Positions 1-9,797 of a stretch of 32,317 nt of DNA are shown piece by piece. The first letter of the stretch is position 1; every line of letters begins with the position of its first letter. A program made the position numbers and the translations under genes. The DNA is from Lysobacteraceae bacterium (GTDB lineage Bacteria; Pseudomonadota; Gammaproteobacteria; Xanthomonadales; Rhodanobacteraceae): positions 1 to 32,317 of the forward strand of contig JAGWXP010000007.1 of the NCBI GenBank assembly GCA_018969845.1, given 5' to 3'. The notes under the pieces are model-generated. The model was given only the letters and a program-made list of their open reading frames with translations. It ran no database searches and was not told where the DNA came from.

Positions 1-132
1 GCCATGCCGCGGACGCAGCATCAGGCCGAAATTGCCGTAGGCGCCGGAGAGAATCGGCGCCAGCGCCGACATCTCGCGCGCGAGCACCACTTGCATCGGC
101 GCGCTTGAGTACAAACTGGCGGCGTCTCCCAT
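1..132 (-). CDS. Putative SAM-dependent methyltransferase, N-terminal fragment
   Basis: An open frame of 44 codons begins at an ATG at 132 and runs off the left edge of the window, so only the N-terminus is visible. The peptide has a short leader (MGDAASLYSSAPMQ) and then a segment LAREMSALAPILSGAYGNFG. This resembles the start of class I SAM-methyltransferases that lie next to gloB, rnhA and mltD in many gammaproteobacteria. No SAM-binding motif falls inside the window, so the assignment rests on that resemblance and on the divergent mltD neighbour. An internal ATG 12 codons further in is an alternative start. It could equally be another protein of unknown function. Confidence 0.45.
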   Translation of the reverse strand, partial: MGDAASLYSSAPMQVVLAREMSALAPILSGAYGNFGLMLRPRHG

Positions 133-285
133 CAACGGCTCGTTAGCTGCGGACGAGCCGCGATTGTGCGCGAAATGACGGCAACGGGTAAACCGGCATG
201 TTGCGCCGCACGATGCCGGATAACGGCTGCTTACCCGATCGCTGCTATAGTGCGCGCCCGTTTTTGTCCGGGGAGGGGTATGCGG

Positions 286-1737
286 ATGAAGCGCGTCGAT
301 ACGTCCAACCGCGGCGTCCACCGGGTTTGCCGGCGGGCGCGCGACTGGCGCATGGCGGTATTGGGCGGCAGTTGCACGACCCTGGGTGCAGCATGCCTGC
401 TCCTCGCCGCGTGCAGCACCGCGCCGCGCAAACCGCAGATTGCCGCGCAGACATCGGAACAAGCAACAGCCCCGGTCCGCGTCGTATCCCGACCAGCGCC
501 ATCTGCCGCCCCCGCACCCGCGGTCGAGATTTCGCCGTGGGCGCAGTTGCGCAGCCATTTCACGCTTCCGGATTGCGATTACAACCCGGACGTCTCGCAC
601 CTCGCCCGCTGGTTCAGCGCCGACCCGAGCGGGTTCGCCGAGTCGCTGCGCCAGGCGTTGCCCTTTCTGCTCTACGTCGCCCAGCGTATCGAGGCGCGCG
701 GCATGCCGGGCGAGTTTGCCTTGTTGCCTTACATCGAGAGCAACTACGTGCCGCTGGTTTCGACCGGCGATCGCGCCGCCGGCATCTGGCAGTTGTTGCC
801 GGACACCGCGCGCGAGGCCGGCCTGCGCATCGGCGCCGGTTACGACGGGCGCCTGGATGTCGCCGCTTCCACCGAGGCCGCGCTGGATCTGCTCGAACGT
901 TACTACGATCACTTCGGCGATTGGCGCGTGGTCGACATGGCGTTCAATGCCGGCCCTTACCGCATCGCCAAATTGCTGGGCAATTCCGCAGTACCCGCAA
1001 GCGCGGCAGGGCTGGCCCGCCTGCGCGTCGATGCGCACACGCATCGGCATCTGGCCAAACTGCTGGCCGTCGCCTGCGTCGTGTCCGATCCGTCGCGCTT
1101 CGACGTGAAATTGCCGGAACCCGCGCCGACCGATTTCCTGACCCTCGTTCCCCTGCCGGCGCCGCTGGATCTGCAACTCGCGGCGCGCCTGACGGGGATG
1201 GATGGCGCGCGCCTGCGCCAGCTCAATCCCGGCTACCTGCACGGCCGCATGCCAACAGCCAGTCCTTTGCATCTGCTATTGCCCGAGGCACCGAGCCGGA
1301 CGCTGACTGCCGCACTGCACACGTTGCCGCGGCCGCTGTGGCGCGATTGGCACGAAATCGTCCTGCGCGAGTCCGAAACGCTGGACGTTCTCGCGCAGGC
1401 CCATGGCGTCGATACGGACGTGTTGGCGACAGCCAATTCACTGCCCGCGGATGCGACACTCGCGCCGGGAACGCATCTGCTGCTGCCTGGGCGCGGAGTG
1501 GCCGCTCCGGCGACGGCCACGATCGTGTCGCCAGCGCCGGCGAACGCCGACGTGCACATCGTGCAAGCCGGCGACACGCTCTGGCGCATCGCTCACGCCG
1601 TGCACGTCGAACTGTCCGACCTCCTGCGCTGGAACGATTTGACACGCACTGCCGTCTTGCGGCCCGGTCAGCGCCTGCGTCTGCAACCGCCGGATCGCGG
1701 CGGCGCTTCGGCCACGGCCGCTGCCAACCCCGACTGA
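286..1737 (+). CDS. mltD: Membrane-bound lytic murein transglycosylase D (MltD-like lipoprotein)
   Basis: This protein is predicted to cleave the MurNAc-GlcNAc bond of peptidoglycan while anchored in the outer membrane. The N-terminus carries a lipoprotein signal with lipobox LLLAAC, with the lipidated Cys near residue 43. The SLT domain follows. The catalytic Glu lies in LPYIESNY (E151) and is followed by the family motif AAGIWQLLPDTA. Two C-terminal LysM-type modules follow: a degenerate one at about 360-410 and a clear one at about 425-470 (VQAGDTLWRIA). The start at 286 was chosen because a GGAGG at 272-276 sits 9 nt upstream; ATG 280 is also possible, but its spacing of 3 nt is poor. A TATAGT at 246-251 is a plausible -10, without a convincing -35. 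The 483-aa length is typical of MltD. fabI follows 60 bp downstream. Confidence 0.9.
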   Translation: MKRVDTSNRGVHRVCRRARDWRMAVLGGSCTTLGAACLLLAACSTAPRKPQIAAQTSEQATAPVRVVSRPAPSAAPAPAVEISPWAQLRSHFTLPDCDYNPDVSHLARWFSADPSGFAESLRQALPFLLYVAQRIEARGMPGEFALLPYIESNYVPLVSTGDRAAGIWQLLPDTAREAGLRIGAGYDGRLDVAASTEAALDLLERYYDHFGDWRVVDMAFNAGPYRIAKLLGNSAVPASAAGLARLRVDAHTHRHLAKLLAVACVVSDPSRFDVKLPEPAPTDFLTLVPLPAPLDLQLAARLTGMDGARLRQLNPGYLHGRMPTASPLHLLLPEAPSRTLTAALHTLPRPLWRDWHEIVLRESETLDVLAQAHGVDTDVLATANSLPADATLAPGTHLLLPGRGVAAPATATIVSPAPANADVHIVQAGDTLWRIAHAVHVELSDLLRWNDLTRTAVLRPGQRLRLQPPDRGGASATAAANPD

Positions 1738-1763
1738 CGCGGACCGGCGCGGTCGGCTAGAAT
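1734..1763 (+). promoter_or_regulatory. Candidate sigma70 promoter of fabI
   Basis: CTGACG at 1734-1739 (4 of 6 to TTGACA) and TAGAAT at 1758-1763 (5 of 6 to TATAAT) are separated by 18 bp. The -35 overlaps the mltD stop codon. Initiation near 1770 would give a leader of about 28 nt before the fabI ATG. The call is by eye only. Confidence 0.4.
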
Positions 1764-1797
1764 CCGCGTCTGTTTCGGCCATTCAATGGAATCGACC

Positions 1798-2580
1798 ATG
1801 GGATTTCTGCAGGGCAAGCGCGCGCTCGTTACCGGCATCATCAGCCAGCGTTCCATCGCCTGGGGCATCGCCAATGCCATGCACCGCGAAGGCGCGCAAC
1901 TCGCGTTCACCTATGTCAACGACAAGCTCAAGGGCCGCGTCGACGAAGCGGCGAAGACGTTCGCCTCGGACATCGTCCTGCCCTGCGACGTCACCAGCGA
2001 TGAGCAGATCGAGCGAGTGTTCGCCGACCTCGGCAAGCGCTGGGACGGACTGGACATCCTGATCCACTCCATCGGCTTCGCTCCGGGCGAGGCGCTGACT
2101 GGCGGATTCCTCGATGGCCTCACACGCGAGAATTACAGGATCGCGCACGATATTTCGGCGTACAGCCTGCCGGCCATGGCCAAGGCGGCGCGGCCACTGA
2201 TGAAGGGTCGCAACGGGGCTATCCTGACCCTGACGTATCTCGGCGCCGAACGCGCGCTGGCCAACTACAACGTGATGGGGCTGGCCAAGGCCAGTCTCGA
2301 AGCCGGCGTGCGTTATCTCGCCTATAACCTCGGCCCCGAAGGCACGCGTGTGAATGCAATCTCGGCCGGACCGATCAAAACGCTCGCCGCGGCCGGGATC
2401 GCCGATTTCCGCAAGATGCTCGACCACGTCGAACAGAATGCGCCACTGCGCCGCAGCGTGAGCATCGACGAGGTCGGCAACGCCGCCGCATTCCTGTGCT
2501 CGGATCTGGCTTCCGGCATCACCGGCGAAGTCACCTATGTCGACGCCGGATACAACATTCTCGGCATGACCGGATTGTAA
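1798..2580 (+). CDS. fabI: Enoyl-[acyl-carrier-protein] reductase FabI (NADH)
   Basis: FabI carries out the last reduction of each fatty-acid elongation cycle, turning trans-2-enoyl-ACP into acyl-ACP in the cytoplasm. The protein is an atypical short-chain dehydrogenase. It has the N-terminal cofactor loop [16 protein letters not shown] and the active-site run [19 protein letters not shown], giving Tyr147, Tyr157 and Lys164 (E. coli Tyr146, Tyr156, Lys163). The FabI signature IGFAPG is also present. I took the start at 1798 rather than the in-frame ATG at 1786 because [13 protein letters not shown] aligns with the E. coli N-terminus (MGFLSGKRILVTG). The resulting 260 aa matches the usual 262. 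The gene ends 17 bp from the stop of the convergent ppiD. Confidence 0.96.
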   Translation: MGFLQGKRALVTGIISQRSIAWGIANAMHREGAQLAFTYVNDKLKGRVDEAAKTFASDIVLPCDVTSDEQIERVFADLGKRWDGLDILIHSIGFAPGEALTGGFLDGLTRENYRIAHDISAYSLPAMAKAARPLMKGRNGAILTLTYLGAERALANYNVMGLAKASLEAGVRYLAYNLGPEGTRVNAISAGPIKTLAAAGIADFRKMLDHVEQNAPLRRSVSIDEVGNAAAFLCSDLASGITGEVTYVDAGYNILGMTGL

Positions 2581-2597
2581 GTCGCGCTGTCGTCCAG

Positions 2598-4508
2598 CTA
2601 CGGTAGTCTGTTCTCGGCAATCTCTATCTTCGCCGCCTTGCGCAGGCTGTCGACAAAGCCGCGCACGGCTTCGTAGCCCAGTCCCTGGCGCAACTGGTTC
2701 AGCGCCGCCTCGCGCGTGCGCGCATCGAGTTTGGACGGATCGCCGTCCTTGACCGCATCGAGCTGGAACAGCGCATACACATCGCCGTTCAGCGCGACCA
2801 TGCCCGGCTCGGTTTTCCCGGCCGCCAGCGGCGGCAGGGCGAATACCGCGTCGATCAGGGGTTTTTCCAGATTCGCGGCATTGCGGCCGATGCCTTTTTC
2901 CTCGACCGGCACCAGTTTCAGGTCGGCCGCGACCTTGTCCAGCGCCTCGCCTTTCTGCAGACGCGCGAACAGGGTATCCGCACGTTCCTTCGCCGCTTTG
3001 GCGATCTGCTGCTCGGCGAGAATGGCACGGATCTGCTCGCGAACGTCATCCAGCGGTTTGGGCTCTGGTTTGACGTGCTGATCCACATGCACGACCACGA
3101 TGTGATCGGTGCCGAGCTCGATCGGGTCGGAGGTATTTCCTTCCGCCAGCACATTGTTGGAAAACGCTGCCTTGACCACAGCCGGGTTCGCGGCGATGCC
3201 GGTGCCGCCGTTGCGCGTGAACAATTCGGTCTTCTGCACGCTCAAGCCCAGCGCCTTGGCCGCCGGTGCCAGCGAGGTCGGATCCTGGTAGATCGCGTCG
3301 GTGAGCTTGCCGGAAATATCGCTGTACTGATGCTCGCGCTGTTCGTCGAGATATTTCTTCGCCAGTTCGCTCTTGACCTCATCGAAGCTGCGCACTGCCT
3401 GCGGATGCACGTCGCGCAACCAGATGATGTGATAACCGTCCTCGGACTTTACCGGATCGGAAACCTCGCCCTTCTTCAGCGCGAACAACGCGGCTTCGAA
3501 CGCGGGATCGGTCACGCCCTTTTCCAGCCAGCCCAGATCGCCGCCCTGCGCCTTGGAGCCCAGATCGTCCGAATCGGCCTTGGCCAGCGCGGAGAAATCC
3601 TTGCCGGCCTTGAGTTGCTTCTCGATAGCTTCGGCCTTGGCCAGCGCGGCCCTCTGCGCAGCCGCGTCGGCGTTCTTGCCAACCGCAATGAGGATATGCG
3701 AGGCCTCGCGCTGTTCCGGACTGACGAATTTGGATTTCTGCTCGTCGTACATCTGCTTCAACGTGGCATCGTCGGGCTTGGCATCCGACTGCATCTTCGA
3801 AGCATCCAGCTCGACATAGTCCAGCGAGACTTTTTCCGGCGTCATGAAATCGTTGCCGTGCGCCTTGTAATACGCGGAGATGTCGGCATCGGCGATCGGC
3901 TGATCGGCATCGGGTTTGGGCAGTTTCACAAACCAGAAGTCGCGGGTCTGGTCGCGCAGGCGCAGGTATTCGTCAACGTCTGCCGCGCTGACCAGACTGG
4001 ACAACGCGATCTGGCCGGTGAGCTGGCGCAGGGCGATGTCCTGGCTCACGTTCTGCTCGAATTCCTGCGGCGACTTGCGCTGCGCGGCGAGCAGCAGGCG
4101 GTACTGATCGGCGCTGAACTTGCCGTCGACCTGGAACGCGGGGATGCCCATGATTTCCTCGCGCACCGCGCTCACCGGCACTACGGCGCCGAGTTGATCG
4201 TTGGCCTGCAGCAACAGTTGCTCGTTGATCAACTGATCGAGTAATTCACGCTTGCGCTCCGGGCTGTCAAAGGCCTGCGCGTCGAACTGCGCGCCCATCA
4301 TGCGCTGCATCTGCGCGCGATAGTTGTTGTAGCGGTCGCGGAATTCGTCCTGGGAAATCTCGTGGCCGTTGACCTTGGCGACGTAGGTCTCGCTGCGCGG
4401 ATTGAAATACTGCTGGATGCCGAAGAATCCGCCGAAGACGACGCCGATGATGCCGAGGACGACCTTGACGAATGGGCCGGAGAATCTTTCGTGGAGAGTG
4501 CGAGCCAT
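2598..4508 (-). CDS. ppiD: Periplasmic folding chaperone PpiD (SurA-N / parvulin domains)
   Basis: PpiD is an inner-membrane-anchored chaperone that receives newly exported proteins at the Sec translocon. The protein (636 aa; E. coli 623) has a cytoplasmic tail, one transmembrane helix at about residues 13-33 (VVLGIIGVVFGGFFGI) and a SurA-N-like helical region at about 40-200. A parvulin-type domain lies at about 264-368 (ASHILIAVG, then GGDLGWLEKG and GYHIIWL), followed by a second chaperone-like half. Its place downstream of lon and hupB reproduces the E. coli lon-hupB-ppiD order, here with two tRNAs inserted. No good Shine-Dalgarno is visible before the ATG at 4508. A tRNA terminator lies only 18 bp upstream of the start, so a local promoter or readthrough is needed. 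The prolyl isomerase activity of the parvulin domain is not certain, since in E. coli PpiD it is inactive. Confidence 0.93.
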   Translation of the reverse strand: MARTLHERFSGPFVKVVLGIIGVVFGGFFGIQQYFNPRSETYVAKVNGHEISQDEFRDRYNNYRAQMQRMMGAQFDAQAFDSPERKRELLDQLINEQLLLQANDQLGAVVPVSAVREEIMGIPAFQVDGKFSADQYRLLLAAQRKSPQEFEQNVSQDIALRQLTGQIALSSLVSAADVDEYLRLRDQTRDFWFVKLPKPDADQPIADADISAYYKAHGNDFMTPEKVSLDYVELDASKMQSDAKPDDATLKQMYDEQKSKFVSPEQREASHILIAVGKNADAAAQRAALAKAEAIEKQLKAGKDFSALAKADSDDLGSKAQGGDLGWLEKGVTDPAFEAALFALKKGEVSDPVKSEDGYHIIWLRDVHPQAVRSFDEVKSELAKKYLDEQREHQYSDISGKLTDAIYQDPTSLAPAAKALGLSVQKTELFTRNGGTGIAANPAVVKAAFSNNVLAEGNTSDPIELGTDHIVVVHVDQHVKPEPKPLDDVREQIRAILAEQQIAKAAKERADTLFARLQKGEALDKVAADLKLVPVEEKGIGRNAANLEKPLIDAVFALPPLAAGKTEPGMVALNGDVYALFQLDAVKDGDPSKLDARTREAALNQLRQGLGYEAVRGFVDSLRKAAKIEIAENRLP

Positions 4509-4525
4509 GAGCGATACCGTGAGGG

Positions 4526-4554
4526 CAAAATAAAGGGCGCCCTTTGGCGCCCTT
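4526..4554 (-). terminator. Rho-independent terminator after tRNA-Asp
   Basis: On the minus strand a perfect 9-bp stem AAGGGCGCC / GGCGCCCTT (4533-4554) with a 4-nt loop is followed by TTATTTTG. It lies 10 bp past the tRNA-Asp 3' end and 18 bp before the ppiD start, so it should end the hupB/tRNA transcript ahead of ppiD. Confidence 0.8.
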
Positions 4555-4564
4555 CGTGAAAACG

Positions 4565-4641
4565 TGGCGGAGTGGACGGGACTCGAACCCGCGACCCCCG
4601 GCGTGACAGGCCGGTATTCTAACCAGCTGAACTACCACTCC
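4565..4641 (-). tRNA. tRNA-Asp (anticodon GTC)
   Basis: The minus strand folds as a cloverleaf of 77 nt including an encoded CCA. The acceptor pair is GGAGTGG/CCACTCC with discriminator G. The anticodon arm is GGCCTGTCACGCC, giving anticodon GTC, and the T arm is CGGGTTCGAGTCCCG. It is the second tRNA of a pair 69 nt apart, between hupB and ppiD. Confidence 0.97.
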
Positions 4642-4710
4642 GCGTTGTTTCCGGAAATCCGGCGGCCTACCGCTACCGGATTCCCTGCGGAATGATCCGC
4701 ATCGAGGCAC

Positions 4711-4785
4711 TGGTGGGTGCTGAGGGGTTCGAACCCCCGACCCTCGCCTTGTAAGGGCGACGCTCTACCGCTGAGCTAAGCACCC
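4711..4785 (-). tRNA. tRNA-Val (anticodon TAC)
   Basis: A minus-strand cloverleaf of 75 nt including CCA. The acceptor is GGGTGCT/AGCACCC with discriminator A, the anticodon loop CTTACAA gives TAC, and the T arm is GGGGGTTCGAACCCC. It starts 27 nt after the hupB stop codon. No convincing promoter is seen in that gap, so it is probably co-transcribed with hupB and released by processing. Confidence 0.96.
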
Positions 4786-4812
4786 CTACAAATACCTTTC
4801 GGGCTAAGCCGC

Positions 4813-5085
4813 TTAGTTTATGGCATCCTTGAGCGCTTTGCCAGCCTTGAACGACGGATTCTTCGAGGCCTTGATCTTGATCTGCTGGCCGGTGCGCGGA
4901 TTGCGGCCGGTACGCGCGGCACGCTTGCGCACAACGAAAGTACCGAAGCCGACGAGCGCAATGGTGTCGCCCTTCTTCAGCGCCTTCTTCACGACTTCGA
5001 TCACGGCCTCGACCGCCTTGCCGCCCTCGACCTTGGTCAGACCTGCGTGATCGGACACAGCACTAATAAATTCAGCTTTATTCAT
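4813..5085 (-). CDS. hupB: DNA-binding protein HU-beta
   Basis: HU is a small nucleoid-associated protein that bends and constrains DNA without sequence specificity. The 90-aa product has the classic HU fold sequence: MNKAEFISAVSDHAGLT at the N-terminus, GFGTF in the centre, and the DNA-binding arm RTGRNPRTGQQIKIKASKNP with the intercalating Pro. A GGGAGA lies 6-7 nt upstream of the ATG. The gene sits between lon and the two tRNAs, in the lon-hupB-ppiD order known from E. coli. The 5' leader from the predicted promoter is long, about 134 nt, which leaves room for post-transcriptional control. Confidence 0.97.
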   Translation of the reverse strand: MNKAEFISAVSDHAGLTKVEGGKAVEAVIEVVKKALKKGDTIALVGFGTFVVRKRAARTGRNPRTGQQIKIKASKNPSFKAGKALKDAIN

Positions 5086-5225
5086 TTATTTCTCCCGAGC
5101 GGATTCTGATGGCCGCAACGTGTGATGTCTGCGCGACCGAACGTTGATCCGCCTCCGGATGCCAACGCACGCATCGCTTCCCCGCGACCTCCCGGACTCG
5201 TGGTCTCCCGGATCGCGGCGCAGAC

Positions 5226-5254
5226 TTTATACCAGCGCCCGCGAACGTGCGCAA
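5226..5254 (-). promoter_or_regulatory. Sigma70 promoter of hupB
   Basis: On the minus strand TTGCGC (-35) and TATAAA (-10) are separated by exactly 17 bp, and the -10 is preceded by TGG. Initiation near 5219 gives a leader of about 134 nt. This is the best promoter-like sequence in the 283-bp gap between lon and hupB. Confidence 0.65.
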
Positions 5255-5368
5255 CACAAGCCGCCATGCGGATTTAAGCGACTCCGCAAAACTCGGCAAA
5301 AGGCGGCCAGCCGGAGAAAAACCGCTTGACAGCCGGGTAAGAAAATTGCATGAACGCGCGGCGCGTGC

Positions 5369-7825
<2,457 letters not shown>

Positions 7826-7945
7826 TGCGATTCCTGTCGGTGGGATGACGCGACGCCTCACGGGCAGCGTGAGCGCACGCGTATGTTTCGTCAAGTGACG
7901 ACGTTACGACAGGATTTCAAGATGCCGTGATGCGGCCAGGCGGGC

Positions 7946-9205
7946 TCAGGATTTTGGAACGCGCGCGGCAACGGCATCGTCGGCGAGATCCGCAGAATCC
8001 GCAGCGGAATCCCGAGCAGTGCGGTGCGCGATGGTGCGCGGCCTCTCGTGACGGGCATGCGCCGCGAACAATGTTCCCGGCGGCGGCGTGGCTTCGAAAT
8101 AATCGCGCATGCCGTCGAGAATCGCGACCGCCAGTTTCTGCCGCTGCGCGGGATTCTTCAGACGTTTTTCCTCGGCCGGATTGGTGATGAACGCAGTCTC
8201 CACCAGGATCGACGGCACGTCCGGCGAACGCAGCACGACGAAGTTGGCTTTTTCCACATAGCCGCGATGCGTCGGGCCAATTCGCGCCAGAGCGTGCAAC
8301 ACGCGCCGGGCCACTGCATCGCTCGCCTCGGCGGTTGCGCCTTGCGACAGATCCAGCAGCACCGCCGCAAGCGTGTTGTCCTTGTCCTCGAGTTTGACGC
8401 CGCCTACCAGATCAGCGCGGTTCTCGCGGTCGGCGAGCCAGCGCGCCGCCTCGTTGGTGGCGCCGCGCGGCGAGAGCACCCACACCGACGAACCGCGTGC
8501 GTCGCCGCTGGCGTAAGCGTCGGCGTGGATGGAGACGAACAGATCCGCTTTGGCCTCGCGCGCCTTCTGGTAACGTTCCTGCAGTGAGATGAAGTAATCG
8601 CCATCGCGCGTAAGCACCGCGTGCATGCCGGGCTGCTTGTCGACGAGTTTGGCCAGATCGCGCGCGACCGCGAGCGTGATGTCCTTTTCGTGCGTGCCGC
8701 CGGCGCCGGTGGCGCCCGGATCCACGCCGCCGTGGCCGGCATCGATGGCAATGATCACATCGCGCGGTCTGGCCGCCAGCGCGGCCATGCTCTTGACCGG
8801 CGCGTCGTGATCGCGTGTGTACAAATCCACGACGAGTCGGTACGCGCCGGATTTGCCGTACGCCTGCACGACGGTCTTCGGCTGTACCGCCGCGGTCAGG
8901 TCCAGCACGATACGCGCGCCGTCCTTGCCGTGCCGGCCGGTGCGTACGCCCTTGAGCACGCCCGTGGCGGCGGGTGCGACGAAACCGCCTGCCACCGTAG
9001 CGTCGCCGACGTCGATCACGAGACGGTCGGGATTGGCGATCTCGAAGAGTTTGTAGTCCGGCCGTGCGGACAGAATGAACCCGACGCGCAGATGATCGCC
9101 GCTTTGGCTGGCTCGAACCGAACGGATTTCCGCCGCCCACGCCGGCGCGACCAGCATTGCCGCGCAGGCAACAAACCATCGAATCCGGGCCGTTACTCCC
9201 CTCAT
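7946..9205 (-). CDS. amiC: N-acetylmuramoyl-L-alanine amidase AmiC-type (AMIN + Amidase_3)
   Basis: This periplasmic zinc amidase removes stem peptides from septal peptidoglycan so that daughter cells separate. A signal peptide ends near AWAAE (residues 1-24). It is followed by an AMIN localisation domain (about 25-130) and an Amidase_3 catalytic domain (about 150-370). The zinc and catalytic residues are visible: His158 in IDAGHGG, Glu173 in GTHEKD, His227 in SIHADA and Glu336 in ILVETAF. There is no C-terminal LysM, unlike many AmiB proteins, and the last 45 residues look disordered. It follows nnr and tsaE as amiB does in E. coli, but mutL is absent downstream and lon follows instead. amiB would be an equally acceptable symbol. 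Confidence 0.92.
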   Translation of the reverse strand: MRGVTARIRWFVACAAMLVAPAWAAEIRSVRASQSGDHLRVGFILSARPDYKLFEIANPDRLVIDVGDATVAGGFVAPAATGVLKGVRTGRHGKDGARIVLDLTAAVQPKTVVQAYGKSGAYRLVVDLYTRDHDAPVKSMAALAARPRDVIIAIDAGHGGVDPGATGAGGTHEKDITLAVARDLAKLVDKQPGMHAVLTRDGDYFISLQERYQKAREAKADLFVSIHADAYASGDARGSSVWVLSPRGATNEAARWLADRENRADLVGGVKLEDKDNTLAAVLLDLSQGATAEASDAVARRVLHALARIGPTHRGYVEKANFVVLRSPDVPSILVETAFITNPAEEKRLKNPAQRQKLAVAILDGMRDYFEATPPPGTLFAAHARHERPRTIAHRTARDSAADSADLADDAVAARVPKS

Positions 9206-9293
9206 GCGGCGTATTCAAACGCAAAACCACCGCCAATTTCAAGTACTTTATCTTTATGAATCTTAATATTGCAGGAGAAATCTATCTTGAAAA
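9206..9293 (-). promoter_or_regulatory. AT-rich spacer upstream of amiC with a sigma54-like match
   Basis: This 88-bp gap between tsaE and amiC is conspicuously AT-rich compared with its surroundings. On the minus strand TTGGC (9232-9236) and TTGC (9221-9224) give the GG-N10-GC spacing of sigma54 promoters, about 12 bp before a start that would leave only a few nucleotides of leader. The -24/-12 flanks do not match well. A real but weak promoter of any class is possible. Confidence 0.25.
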
Positions 9294-9797
9294 TCAGGAA
9301 TGCTGGCTAACTTGCTGTCCTGCCGTTTCGGCAACCGTCGATGACAATCCCGCCAGCCATCTGGCTCCGCGATCGCCATAGGCCGTCACACGAGCGTCGC
9401 GGCCGGCCTTCGCGTAGGACAACTGTACTGCGAGATCCGGCGCAGGAATGGCCCCGATTCCGCGTTCGGGCCATTCGATCAGCCACAGCACTGGGCCGTC
9501 AGCCAGATCGCGCAATCCCAACCACTCCAGTTCTTCGGCTGCGGCAATCCGGTAAAGATCCAGATGCTGCACCGTCAGTCCGGGCAGCGCGTACGTTTCG
9601 ATCAGGGTGTAGGTCGGACTCTTGACCCGCTCGCCGGCACCCAGAGCGCGCAACAAGGCACGCGCGAACGTGGTCTTGCCCGCCCCGAGCGGGCCGGCCA
9701 GATGGATGCTGCCGCCTTCGCGCACGCGCGACGCGAGCGCGCGCGCCAGCAGGGCGAGCACATCCTCGTCGATTCCGTACAAGGCAATGTCATTCAT
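9294..9797 (-). CDS. tsaE: tRNA threonylcarbamoyladenosine biosynthesis ATPase TsaE
   Basis: TsaE is the ATPase that works with TsaB-TsaD to place threonylcarbamoyl on A37 of ANN-decoding tRNAs. The 167-aa product shows a Walker A GPLGAGKTT at residues 35-43, then SPTYTLIETY and the conserved LDLYRI and WPERG motifs. The ATG at 9797 lies inside the end of nnr (8-nt overlap), which points to translational coupling. The start gives MNDIALYG, in line with family length (E. coli 153). The C-terminal end after about residue 150 is a variable tail. Confidence 0.94.
   Translation of the reverse strand: MNDIALYGIDEDVLALLARALASRVREGGSIHLAGPLGAGKTTFARALLRALGAGERVKSPTYTLIETYALPGLTVQHLDLYRIAAAEELEWLGLRDLADGPVLWLIEWPERGIGAIPAPDLAVQLSYAKAGRDARVTAYGDRGARWLAGLSSTVAETAGQQVSQHS

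Noticed and set aside
5300-5345. TTGACA on the plus strand before the lon stop
   Set aside because: No suitable -10 follows at proper spacing and no plus-strand gene lies downstream.
7826-7945. Heat-shock (sigma32) promoter before lon
   Set aside because: A CTTGAAA is present on the minus strand, but no CCCCAT-like -10 occurs at 12-15 bp, so it was not called.
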